Below are positions 16,629 through 24,928 of a DNA stretch of 64,000 nt, piece by piece. The notes beneath the pieces are model-generated. The model did no database searches. It was given only the letters and a program-made list of their open reading frames with translations, and was not told the DNA's origin. Source of the stretch: an uncultured Bacteroides sp. Its GTDB lineage: Bacteria; Bacteroidota; Bacteroidia; Bacteroidales; Bacteroidaceae. Numbering within the stretch: the stretch's first letter is position 1; each line of letters opens with the position of its first letter. The stretch spans positions 1-64,000 of the forward strand of contig CALYZE010000003.1 in assembly GCA_945607605.1 (NCBI GenBank). The letters are read 5' to 3'. The translations under genes and the position numbers were made by a program.

Positions 16629-17900
16629 ATGACATTTGAAAATTTAAAACTAATAGAGCCCATACTAAAGGCTCTTCAAGAAGAGGGATATTCTACTCCT
16701 ACCCCCATACAAGAGAAATCTATCCCCATATTACTACAAGGAAAAGATTTATTAGGATGTGCTCAAACCGGAACCGGCAAAACCGCCGCTTTTTCTATTC
16801 CGATCTTACAAAAATTATATAAAACGGATAATCGTAAAGGAATCAAAGCACTGATTCTAACCCCCACCCGAGAGTTAGCAATACAAATAGGTGAAAGTTT
16901 TGAGGCATACGGTAAGTACACCGGATTAAGACACACAGTCATCTTTGGCGGGGTAGGTCAAAAGCCACAGACGGATGAGTTAAAGCGAGGCGTACAAATA
17001 TTGATTGCTACCCCCGGGCGTCTGCAAGATTTGGTCAATCAAGGGTTTATTAATCTGAAGACACTTGACTTCTTTGTGCTGGATGAAGCTGACCGCATGC
17101 TCGACATGGGTTTTATTCACGACATTCGTCGCATTTTGAAGCTACTGCCTGCCAAACGACAGACCTTATTCTTCTCTGCGACCATGCCTTCTGAAATAGA
17201 GGCACTAGCTAACTCTATGTTGACTGATCCGGAAAAGGTTGAAGTAACTCCGGTTTCGTCCACCGTCGACACAATTTCTCAATCCATTTACTTTGTGGAA
17301 AAAAATGAGAAGAAGGATTTGCTGATTCATTTACTAAAAGACCCAGCCATAGAGTCTGTATTAATCTTTACCAGAACGAAATATGGTGCAGATAAACTTG
17401 CACGTATTCTTAGTAAATCAGGAATTCCGGCAGAAGCTATACATGGTAACAAATCACAGAATGCCCGTCAACGTGCATTAACCGGCTTCAAAAGCCATAC
17501 CTTACGCGTACTGATCGCAACAGATATCGCAGCAAGAGGCATTGATGTAGATCAGTTATCGCATGTAATCAATTATGAATTACCCAATATCCCGGAAACT
17601 TACGTACACCGCATCGGACGTACCGGACGGGCCGGACATAATGGTGTCGCACTCTCTTTTTGTGAATCAGAAGAGTTAGCTTACCTAAAAGATATTCAAA
17701 AGCTGATAGGAAAAATAATTCCAGTCATAAAGGAACATCCTTTCATCACCCCCGCAGGCATTAAAGCTCAGGTAATAAAGACCGAAGAAATAAAAGTAAA
17801 AGCCAAAGAGGATAAAAAATATCGCGGTAACCGTTCAAACGGTGACTTCTGGAGAAGAAAAAAACAGGCAACACAGCCTGAAGCGAAAAAGAAGAGATGA
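16629..17900 (+). CDS. DEAD-box ATP-dependent RNA helicase (RhlE-like)
   Basis: The 423-residue product has the full motif set: the Q motif ([14 protein letters not shown]), motif [12 protein letters not shown], Ia PTRELAIQ, Ib [14 protein letters not shown] within [47 protein letters not shown] and [12 protein letters not shown]. The tail is basic ([20 protein letters not shown] and on to KKR), suited to RNA binding. It should unwind short RNA duplexes in ribosome assembly or RNA decay. The ATG at 16629 gives [17 protein letters not shown] frame reaching 16587 would start inside the promoter. Confidence 0.95.
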   Translation: MTFENLKLIEPILKALQEEGYSTPTPIQEKSIPILLQGKDLLGCAQTGTGKTAAFSIPILQKLYKTDNRKGIKALILTPTRELAIQIGESFEAYGKYTGLRHTVIFGGVGQKPQTDELKRGVQILIATPGRLQDLVNQGFINLKTLDFFVLDEADRMLDMGFIHDIRRILKLLPAKRQTLFFSATMPSEIEALANSMLTDPEKVEVTPVSSTVDTISQSIYFVEKNEKKDLLIHLLKDPAIESVLIFTRTKYGADKLARILSKSGIPAEAIHGNKSQNARQRALTGFKSHTLRVLIATDIAARGIDVDQLSHVINYELPNIPETYVHRIGRTGRAGHNGVALSFCESEELAYLKDIQKLIGKIIPVIKEHPFITPAGIKAQVIKTEEIKVKAKEDKKYRGNRSNGDFWRRKKQATQPEAKKKR

Positions 17901-17969
17901 TTCTTTAACTTCATGATATAAAACTTGAAAAAAGACGAGAGTTTCGAACAATCTTTCAAAAATTATTGT

Positions 17970-17977
17970 TATTTTTG
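17970..17977 (+). promoter_or_regulatory. -7 promoter box of the YtxH/holin-like operon
   Basis: TATTTTTG matches TAnnTTTG and lies 36 bases before the YtxH ATG. It indicates that the three small genes are transcribed separately from the helicase. Confidence 0.6.
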
Positions 17978-18012
17978 TCATATAAACCTCTAAAATAAGA
18001 AAGGATTACATC

Positions 18013-18222
18013 ATGAAAGGATTGAATGTTTTAGCAGCTTTCTTGGGTGGTGCAGCCGTAGGTGCAGCCCTCGGTATTTTATTCGCTCCTGAAAAAGGAG
18101 AAGACACTCGTAATAAAATTGCGGAAATTCTTCGTAAAAAAGGCATCCGTCTGAGTCGAAATGAGATGGAAGACTTGGTAGATGAAATTGCCGCAGAAAT
18201 CAAAGGAGAAGTAACAGAATAA
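18013..18222 (+). CDS. YtxH-domain small envelope protein
   Basis: The 69-residue product begins MKGLNVLAAFLGGAAVGAAL, a Gly/Ala-rich membrane segment, followed by GILFAPEKGEDTRNKI, the characteristic YtxH signature, and then an acidic amphipathic helix. YtxH proteins are linked to general or envelope stress in several phyla, without a known biochemical role. First gene of a three-gene unit with spacings of 22 and 5 bases. Confidence 0.85.
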   Translation: MKGLNVLAAFLGGAAVGAALGILFAPEKGEDTRNKIAEILRKKGIRLSRNEMEDLVDEIAAEIKGEVTE

Positions 18223-18244
18223 TGGTACTAAAAACAGACCCACT

Positions 18245-18604
18245 ATGTTCGCAGACGATAAAAGCATTGAAAATATCCAGCAATTATTCATTGAGTTCAA
18301 GAAGTATCTAGAACTGCAAAGGGAATATACCAAACTGGAAGTTACTGAAAAGCTTTCTATTCTACTCTCAACACTTATATTAGTGTTAATGGTTGTTGTC
18401 CTCGGCGTAGTGGTTCTGTTTCATTTATCATTTACTTTGGTTTATGTTTTGGCTCCCTTGGTAGGCGGATTGGTTGCAAGTTATGCACTAATAGCCTGTT
18501 TTCATGTCTTGCTAATTATCCTGCTTGTCTTATTCCGCAAAAAACTAATCTTTAATCCAACCGTAAAGTTTATTGCCGGACTTTTTTTAGATAAATCTAA
18601 TTAA
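18245..18604 (+). CDS. Phage-holin-like (holin 3_6 / YqjE type) membrane protein
   Basis: The 119-residue product has an N-terminal amphipathic region (IENIQQLFIEFKKYLELQRE, then YTKLEVTEKLS). Two strong membrane hairpin segments follow (LLSTLILVLMVVVLGVVVLF and a second LVYVLAPLVGGLVASYALIA), then a basic C-terminus. This layout is that of the chromosomal holin-like/YqjE family seen beside YtxH genes, not a phage lysis gene. It probably acts in the inner membrane; function unknown. Confidence 0.8.
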   Translation: MFADDKSIENIQQLFIEFKKYLELQREYTKLEVTEKLSILLSTLILVLMVVVLGVVVLFHLSFTLVYVLAPLVGGLVASYALIACFHVLLIILLVLFRKKLIFNPTVKFIAGLFLDKSN

Positions 18605-18609
18605 TATAA

Positions 18610-18864
18610 ATGCCCATGGATAATACACCTACGCCTGTTACTTTGGAAAGCATCGCACAACAAAAAGCTGCTTTATTGCAAGAGATACGTATGCAAAAAA
18701 CGCTTATGGCTAATATTACAAGAGAGATATTTGCTCCTGTTGCTTCTACCACCAATAAAGCTAATGCACTGATGCGAGCATTCAATACCGGCATGGCAGT
18801 CTTCGATGGCGTTAGACTAGGATTAAAACTCATGAGGAAATTCAGATATTTTCTGGGCAGGTAA
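18610..18864 (+). CDS. Small conserved-context protein of the YtxH operon
   Basis: The 84-residue product (start MPMDNTPTPVTLESIAQQKA) has an N-terminal helix rich in Gln and Lys, a central segment ITREIFAPVASTTNKANALM and a basic C-terminus LGLKLMRKFRYFLGR. No signal or membrane helix is clear. It begins 5 bases after the holin-like gene and is followed at once by a terminator, so it belongs to the same unit. I do not recognise a family beyond its repeated companionship with YtxH and holin-like genes. Confidence 0.75.
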   Translation: MPMDNTPTPVTLESIAQQKAALLQEIRMQKTLMANITREIFAPVASTTNKANALMRAFNTGMAVFDGVRLGLKLMRKFRYFLGR

Positions 18865-18893
18865 CAAAAGAAAAAGGGGAATAAGAGATATAC

Positions 18894-18934
18894 AAAGGGG
18901 TGCGAATTAAAAAATATTTAATTCGCACCCCTTT
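18894..18934. terminator. Bidirectional terminator between convergent genes
   Basis: An 18-bp perfect inverted repeat (arms 18894-18911 and 18917-18934, five-base loop) with a G/C-rich base and T runs on both strands ends the plus YtxH operon and the minus manA gene. Confidence 0.9.
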
Positions 18935-18955
18935 TAGCTTTTAATAGCTGATGAT

Positions 18956-19927
18956 TCAAATATAAGTTTCGAGTAGCTTCACTTTTCCTTGCGGTTGGAT
19001 CGTCACCTCTTGGGTGGCAGCTGGAAGTAAAATAGTATCTCCGGCTACCAACGAGATTTCATTTTTTTCATCATCTACAATGCTGCAAGCACCTTCTACA
19101 CAAATAAAGATAACAAAGGAATCTAGTTCAGAATAATCACATGTTATCTCTTCAGTCATTTCGTAGATAGATGTAGTAAAATAAGGACTAGCAACAATTT
19201 CTACCGGCTCATTCTCTATATGTTCATATTCTGTACGGAAATCGTCTTGTACATCCGAGAAGTTTATTGCATCAATAGCTTGGCTGGTATGCAGTTCGCG
19301 CGATTTTCCATCTTTGTCTTTCCGGTTATAATCGAATATACGATAGGTAATATCCGAAGTCTGCTGAATTTCGGCAACAAATGAACCAGCGCCAATGCCA
19401 TGAACACGACCTGCAGGAACATAAAACACATCTCCCGGTTTTATAGCACATGTTTGTAAAACTTCGGCAAACGTACCGTTATAAATTCGATCTTTATATT
19501 CTTTCGGAGTTATTTGTTCTGAAAAGCCTGAAATAAGTTTAGCACCTTTATCTGCATCAATTACATACCACATCTCGTTTTTTCCAAAACTATTATGACG
19601 TTTTTTTGCCAAGTCGTCATCCGGATGTACTTGAATAGATAAATCCAATTTGGCATCAATAAATTTTATCAACAAAGGAAATTTATTTCCAAAACGAGCA
19701 TAGTTAGCTTCGCCCACCAATTCTTCTTTATACTTTCTGACCATTTCCGGCAGGGTCAAACCTTTGTCAGTTCCATTGGCAACTATTGATTCACTGCCTT
19801 CTACAGCTGATACTTCCCAACTTTCACCCACGTTAGAGAGGGCTTCATTCAACTGTTTGAATGAAATAATCTTGTCGCCTCCCCAAAGAATCTGCTTCAG
19901 GATAGGCTCAAATTTTAGAGGATACAT
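18956..19927 (-). CDS. manA: Mannose-6-phosphate isomerase, class I
   Basis: The 323-residue cytosolic zinc enzyme interconverts mannose 6-phosphate and fructose 6-phosphate. Motifs are LKQILWGGDKI at the N-terminus, the zinc site SIQVHPDDDLAKKR with the Glu of GKNEMWYV, GRVHGIGAGSFVAEIQQTSD, and a second cupin half ending LPAATQEVTIQPQGKVKLLE. Length is typical of the short bacterial type I enzyme. The ATG at 19927 (MYPLKFEPILKQ) is chosen over 19990 because a -7 box (19991-19984) covers the longer start. It is divergent from the galactose operon. Confidence 0.94.
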   Translation of the reverse strand: MYPLKFEPILKQILWGGDKIISFKQLNEALSNVGESWEVSAVEGSESIVANGTDKGLTLPEMVRKYKEELVGEANYARFGNKFPLLIKFIDAKLDLSIQVHPDDDLAKKRHNSFGKNEMWYVIDADKGAKLISGFSEQITPKEYKDRIYNGTFAEVLQTCAIKPGDVFYVPAGRVHGIGAGSFVAEIQQTSDITYRIFDYNRKDKDGKSRELHTSQAIDAINFSDVQDDFRTEYEHIENEPVEIVASPYFTTSIYEMTEEITCDYSELDSFVIFICVEGACSIVDDEKNEISLVAGDTILLPAATQEVTIQPQGKVKLLETYI

Positions 19928-19983
19928 TCGATGTTCTATTTTAAATCTTTGAGTTAATGATATCACTTTATAGATTGTGGGGA

Positions 19984-19991
19984 CAAACATA
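19984..19991 (-). promoter_or_regulatory. -7 promoter box of manA
   Basis: The minus strand reads TATGTTTG, a full TAnnTTTG match 56 bases before the manA ATG. It decides the start codon choice. Confidence 0.55.
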
Positions 19992-20118
19992 CAAAAAATA
20001 TCAATTTGTATTCTAATTGTTAAACGCTAAACTTTCCTAAAATGTTCTCCACATTTCCATCCAATTACTTGGGGGAACAAAAGAAATTCTCTTTATTTGC
20101 AAGAAAATTAAAAATACC

Positions 20119-21222
20119 ATGAATATGATAAACACTGCTCCAACAGAAGGCAATTTATCCAATTTAGAAAAAAAAGACTTTCAAAAGGATATAAACACTA
20201 AAAAAACAGAATTATTTATCCTTAAAAATCCTCAAGGGATGGAGGTTGCGGTAACTAATTACGGATGTGCCATCCTTTCCATTATGGTACCCGATAAAAA
20301 CGGGAAATATGCCAATGTAGTGCTAGGACACGATAGTATAGACCACGTCATCAATAGTCCGGAACCATTTCTCAGCACAACTATTGGCCGATATGGCAAT
20401 CGCATAGCCGAAGGTAAGTTCACACTTTACGGTGAAGAACATTCATTGACAATCAATAATGGTCCCAATTCGCTGCATGGCGGACCCACAGGATTCCACA
20501 CAAAAGTATGGGATGCTGTCCAACCCGATGCATCGACCGTTATCTTCAACTACACCTCACCAGATGGCGAAGAAGGTTTTCCAGGTACCTTAGAGATAGA
20601 GATGACCTATCGTTTGGAAAACGAAACGAATGCCTTGGTTATTGAATATCGGGCTACTACCGACAAAGCTACCATTGTCAATTTGACTAATCACGGTTTC
20701 TTCAATTTGGCAGGTATTGCCAATCCTACGCCTACCGTTTTAAATAATATCGTTACAATCAACGCAGATTTTTACGTTCCTATTGATGAAGTATCTATTC
20801 CTACAGGAGAAATCCTAAAAGTAGAAGATACTCCGATGGATTTCCGTACTCCTCATACAGTTGGTGAGAGAATTGACGATAAATTCCAACAATTGATAAA
20901 TGGCGCAGGATATGACCACTGCTATGTATTGAATAAGACTGAAAGTGGAGAATTAAATCTTGCAGCAACGTGTACAGAGCCTGTCAGTGGACGTACAATG
21001 GAAGTATATACTACAGAAAATGGAGTACAGCTTTATACAGGAAACTGGCTGGGTGGTTTCACCGGTGCCCATGGAGCAACTTTCCCTGCAAGAAGTGCCA
21101 TCTGCTTTGAAGCTCAATGTTTCCCCGATACACCTAATAAACCTCATTTCCCGTCGGCTGTATTGCTGCCAGGTGATGAATACCAACAAATCACCATCTA
21201 TAAGTTTGGTGTGCAAGCATGA
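20119..21222 (+). CDS. galM: Aldose 1-epimerase (mutarotase), cytosolic
   Basis: The 367-residue product interconverts alpha and beta anomers of galactose and related sugars. Active-site motifs are IGRYGNRIAEGKF, NSLHGGPTGFH (His), NLTNHGFFNLAG (catalytic acid His), GYDHCYVL and FEAQCFPDTPNKPHFP (catalytic base Glu). No signal peptide is present, unlike the lipoprotein paralogue at 47780, so this copy serves the intracellular Leloir pathway. It is followed by the transporter (43-base gap) and galK in one operon. Confidence 0.94.
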   Translation: MNMINTAPTEGNLSNLEKKDFQKDINTKKTELFILKNPQGMEVAVTNYGCAILSIMVPDKNGKYANVVLGHDSIDHVINSPEPFLSTTIGRYGNRIAEGKFTLYGEEHSLTINNGPNSLHGGPTGFHTKVWDAVQPDASTVIFNYTSPDGEEGFPGTLEIEMTYRLENETNALVIEYRATTDKATIVNLTNHGFFNLAGIANPTPTVLNNIVTINADFYVPIDEVSIPTGEILKVEDTPMDFRTPHTVGERIDDKFQQLINGAGYDHCYVLNKTESGELNLAATCTEPVSGRTMEVYTTENGVQLYTGNWLGGFTGAHGATFPARSAICFEAQCFPDTPNKPHFPSAVLLPGDEYQQITIYKFGVQA

Positions 21223-21265
21223 AATAACTAACCTAATTTTATAAACTAATAATTTTTATTTAATC

Positions 21266-22612
21266 ATGACACAACAAAAACAGAACAGTAATCTTGTTGC
21301 CATTATTACTATGTTTTTTATTTTTGCGATGATTTCTTTCGTTACCAATCTTGCTGCACCGTTTGGTACAATCTGGAGAAATGAATACGCAGGCTCGAAC
21401 ACTTTGGGTATGATGGGAAACATGATGAACTTCTTAGCATATCTATTTATGGGAATTCCTGCTGGTAACATGCTCGTTAAGATCGGTTACAAAAAAACAG
21501 CATTAATTGCAATGGCAGTGGGTTTCCTAGGATTATTCACGCAGTATCTCTCCAGCCTATTTGGAGCAAACGCCGAAGTATTCGGTTTTGGTGAATATGT
21601 TATCAAACTAAACTTTATCATCTATCTGTTGGGTGCATTCATCTGCGGTTTTTGTGTATGTATGCTTAATACAGTAGTGAACCCAATGTTAAATCTCCTT
21701 GGTGGTGGTGGTAACAAAGGTAACCAATTGATTCAGACTGGTGGAGCTCTTAACTCTTTATCTGGTACATTGACTCCATTGTTCGTAGGTGCTTTAATCG
21801 GTACAGTTACGAGCCAGACAGCGATGTCAGACGTTGCTCCTCTTCTTTTTGTTGCTATGGGCGTATTCATTGCTGCATTTTTCATTATCTCTTTCGTTGC
21901 TATTCCCGAACCACACTTACAGAAAAATGGTGTGAAGAAAGAAAAGTTCTCCCACAGTCCATGGAGTTTCCGTCATACCGTACTGGGTGTAATCGGTATC
22001 TTCATTTATGTAGGTATTGAAATAGGGATACCGGGTACTTTAAATTTCTACCTTGCAGACCCAAGTGATAAAGGTGCCGGAATTTTGACGAACGGTGCTG
22101 CGATTGGTGGTGCGATTGCTGCTATCTACTGGCTATTAATGCTTGTAGGACGTACTGCAAGTAGTGCAATCAGTGGAAAAGTTTCCAGCCGTACACAGTT
22201 AATTACTGTATCAGCTACCGCTATTATTTTCGTATTGCTTGCTATTTTCACTCCGAAAGCTGTCACAGTTTCCATGCCAGGTTATACTGTAGGTGAAGGT
22301 TTTATGATAGCACAAGTACCCATCAGTGCATTATTCCTTGTACTTTGCGGTCTTTGTACTTCTGTAATGTGGGGTGGTATCTTTAATCTTGCAGTAGAAG
22401 GATTAGGAAAATATACTGCACAAGCATCCGGAATCTTCATGATGATGGTTGTAGGCGGTGGAGTATTACCATTAATTCAACAGAGCATCTCTGACTCAGT
22501 AGGTTATATGGCCAGCTATTGGCTGATTATCGCTGCTCTCGCATACCTGCTCTTCTACGGTTTGGTAGGTTGTAAGAACGTAAACAAAGACATCTCTGTA
22601 GATGATAAATAA
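21266..22612 (+). CDS. MFS sugar transporter (FucP/GluP-like), probable galactose/glucose importer
   Basis: The 448-residue inner-membrane protein has about 12 hydrophobic segments. Features of the FucP-type sugar:proton symporters are the N-terminal FFIFAMISFVTNLAAPFGT, FLAYLFMGIPAGNMLVKIGY, and CMLNTVVNPMLNLLGGGGNK with the following GALNSLSGTLTPLFVGALIG. It lies between galM and galK, which makes galactose the likely substrate, though glucose is possible. The context is conserved in B. thetaiotaomicron. Confidence 0.9.
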   Translation: MTQQKQNSNLVAIITMFFIFAMISFVTNLAAPFGTIWRNEYAGSNTLGMMGNMMNFLAYLFMGIPAGNMLVKIGYKKTALIAMAVGFLGLFTQYLSSLFGANAEVFGFGEYVIKLNFIIYLLGAFICGFCVCMLNTVVNPMLNLLGGGGNKGNQLIQTGGALNSLSGTLTPLFVGALIGTVTSQTAMSDVAPLLFVAMGVFIAAFFIISFVAIPEPHLQKNGVKKEKFSHSPWSFRHTVLGVIGIFIYVGIEIGIPGTLNFYLADPSDKGAGILTNGAAIGGAIAAIYWLLMLVGRTASSAISGKVSSRTQLITVSATAIIFVLLAIFTPKAVTVSMPGYTVGEGFMIAQVPISALFLVLCGLCTSVMWGGIFNLAVEGLGKYTAQASGIFMMMVVGGGVLPLIQQSISDSVGYMASYWLIIAALAYLLFYGLVGCKNVNKDISVDDK

Positions 22613-22666
22613 CAACTAACAAAAATATAGATAACTAATTTATTCACTTATAAATTTGAAAATATC

Positions 22667-23821
22667 ATGAATATAGAACACGTAAGAAGCCGCTTCATCA
22701 AGCATTTTCATGGAGAAACAGGAGCAGTTTACGCTTCTCCGGGACGTATCAACCTTATTGGTGAGCATACAGACTATAACGGTGGTTTTGTATTCCCCGG
22801 AGCAATCGACAAAGGCATGGTTGCTGAAGTTAAACCGAATGGCACTGACATAGTGAAGGCCTATTCCATCGATTTGAAGGATTATGTAGAGTTCGGTCTA
22901 AAGGAAGAAGATGCTCCTCGAGCCAGTTGGGCAAGATACATCTTTGGAGTATGCCGAGAAATGATAAAGCGTGGTGTTGACGTAAAAGGCTTCAATACAA
23001 CTTTTTCCGGTGATGTGCCTTTGGGTGCAGGAATGTCTTCATCTGCCGCTTTAGAAAGCACTTACGCTTATGCATTAAATGATTTGTTCGGGGACAATAA
23101 AATAGATAAGTTTGAACTGGCTAAAGTGGGACAGGCAACAGAGCACAATTATTGTGGTGTGAATTGCGGTATCATGGACCAGTTTGCTTCTGTATTCGGC
23201 AAAAAGGGCAGTCTGATCCGTTTGGATTGTCGTTCACTAGAGTATCAATATTTCCCATTCGATCCTCAAGGCTATCGTTTGGTATTGGTAGATTCTGTAG
23301 TTAAACACGAATTGGCTTCTTCAGCATACAACAAACGTCGTCAAAGCTGTGAAGCTGCAGTTGCCGCGATCCAAAAGAAACATCCGCATGTGGAATTCTT
23401 ACGCGACTGCACAATGGAGATGTTGCAAGAGTCAAAAGCTGAAATCAGCGAAGAAGATTACATGCGTGCAGAATATGTAATCGAAGAAATTCAACGTGTA
23501 CTCGATGTTTGTGATGCATTAGAAAAAGGCGATTATGAAACAGTAGGTCATAAGATGTACGAAACGCATCATGGCATGAGCAAACTCTACGAGGTAAGTT
23601 GCGAAGAACTCGATTTCTTGAACGATCTTGCTTTTGATTGTGGCGTAACAGGCTCTCGCGTAATGGGTGGCGGTTTCGGCGGATGTACCATCAATTTGGT
23701 GAAAGATGAACTGTATGATACCTTCATTCAGAATGCCAAAGAAAGATTCAAAGAAAAATTCGGCAGAAGCCCCAAAGTATATGATGTAGTTATCAGCGAC
23801 GGTGCGCGCAGACTCGTTTAA
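22667..23821 (+). CDS. galK: Galactokinase
   Basis: The 384-residue GHMP kinase phosphorylates galactose at C1. It shows the galactokinase signature GRINLIGEHTDYNGGFVFPG (about residues 26-45), the ATP loop PLGAGMSSSAALESTYA (about 120-136), NCGIMDQFASVFGK and the C-terminal GSRVMGGGFGGCTINLV. Length is typical. Last gene of the galactose operon, closed by a strong hairpin. Confidence 0.96.
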   Translation: MNIEHVRSRFIKHFHGETGAVYASPGRINLIGEHTDYNGGFVFPGAIDKGMVAEVKPNGTDIVKAYSIDLKDYVEFGLKEEDAPRASWARYIFGVCREMIKRGVDVKGFNTTFSGDVPLGAGMSSSAALESTYAYALNDLFGDNKIDKFELAKVGQATEHNYCGVNCGIMDQFASVFGKKGSLIRLDCRSLEYQYFPFDPQGYRLVLVDSVVKHELASSAYNKRRQSCEAAVAAIQKKHPHVEFLRDCTMEMLQESKAEISEEDYMRAEYVIEEIQRVLDVCDALEKGDYETVGHKMYETHHGMSKLYEVSCEELDFLNDLAFDCGVTGSRVMGGGFGGCTINLVKDELYDTFIQNAKERFKEKFGRSPKVYDVVISDGARRLV

Positions 23822-23840
23822 AAACGACTCAACTCAATTT

Positions 23841-23880
23841 AAAAGGGCGTCTTCCCATCACGGGGAGACGCCCTTGCTTT
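23841..23880. terminator. Terminator between galK and the arabinan minus arm
   Basis: AAGGGCGTCT (23843-23852) pairs with AGACGCCCTT (23866-23875). The stem extends by a T-G pair and CCC/GGG around a short loop, with A and T runs on the flanks. It can serve galK (plus) and the GH43 gene (minus). Confidence 0.88.
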
Positions 23881-23938
23881 TGTCTTTTTCAATAAACTAA
23901 TTAACGAATCTAATCTTTAAATATATGCTAATCTAATC

Positions 23939-24928
23939 CTATTGCACTCCTTCTGTTGTCATCTGAATTCGTTTCATCGTCCCATCTTCATTGTAATACA
24001 GGCGATCAATGCATACGGAACGTCTAAAGCTTCCTCCTGTGGGGTTTATGCTGCCATTGTGATAGATAAAATACCAGTCACTTTTGAATTTGACAATAGC
24101 CTGATGGTTGGTATTTGAATTACCAGCTATTTCATTCAGTATTCCTTTATACTCCCAAGGACCGGTCACACTACGGCTCATTGCATAGCAAATTTTTTCG
24201 GGAAATTCAGAAGCGTAAGAAAGATAATACCAATCTCCACGCTTATGTATCCAAGGAGCTTCGGTGAAACGAGGCAGATTCACAGCAACAATCGGTCCAT
24301 CCAATTCTATCATATTCTTCTTCAATTTGGCATAATAACACTGAGTATTACCCCAATACAAATAGGCCTGTCCATCATCATCTATAAAGACCGTAGGATC
24401 TATATCATCCCAATAGATTTTGGTTTGTTCTATGGTCATGTCGTTGGTTATTAAAGCAGAACCACGGGCATCAACAAAAGGACCGAGAGGTGAATCGGCA
24501 ACAGCCACGCCAATAGATTTTCCGGGAACATCCTTATGCTCCACAGTGACATACCAATAGAATTTACCATCACGCGCAATGACCTGACTTGCCCATGCTT
24601 CTCCTTTTGCCCAAGAGAAGTCTTTTGCTTTCAAGGGCACAGGATGTTCTGTCCATGTCTTCAGATCAGGCGAAGAGAAGACACACCACTCATTCAAGAG
24701 ATAATGTTCAGCCGATGGCGGGCATTCATCATGTCCGGCATAGATATACATTTTATCATTATGCACCATCGCACCAGGATCAGCCGTATATTTATATTTG
24801 ACAATCGGATTGCCAGTAGCTACAAAAGTAGTATCTTTTTGTGCTGACAACCCTTGCGAGGCTGCCAGTACAAAAGAAACCAATCCCAATCTAATATTGT
24901 TAAATCTCAACATCTTCATTAGTTTCAT
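23939..24928 (-). CDS. GH43 family glycosidase (periplasmic arabinosidase-like)
   Basis: The 329-residue product has a signal peptide (LGLVSFVLAASQGLSAQ) and a single five-bladed propeller without accessory domain. The three catalytic acids of GH43 are visible: Asp50 (YTADPGAMV, base), Asp177 (DDIDPTVFIDDDG, pKa modulator) and Glu223 (RFTEAPWIHKR, acid). It should cut arabinose from oligosaccharides, but the exact linkage cannot be read. Its start overlaps the GH51 stop by ATGA, indicating coupled translation. Third gene of the minus arm of the arabinan locus. No lipobox, so a soluble periplasmic location is likely. Confidence 0.88.
   Translation of the reverse strand: MKLMKMLRFNNIRLGLVSFVLAASQGLSAQKDTTFVATGNPIVKYKYTADPGAMVHNDKMYIYAGHDECPPSAEHYLLNEWCVFSSPDLKTWTEHPVPLKAKDFSWAKGEAWASQVIARDGKFYWYVTVEHKDVPGKSIGVAVADSPLGPFVDARGSALITNDMTIEQTKIYWDDIDPTVFIDDDGQAYLYWGNTQCYYAKLKKNMIELDGPIVAVNLPRFTEAPWIHKRGDWYYLSYASEFPEKICYAMSRSVTGPWEYKGILNEIAGNSNTNHQAIVKFKSDWYFIYHNGSINPTGGSFRRSVCIDRLYYNEDGTMKRIQMTTEGVQ

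Noticed and set aside
18245..18604. Phage remnant suggested by a holin-like protein
   Set aside because: The YtxH neighbour and lack of any other phage gene show that this is the chromosomal holin-like family.
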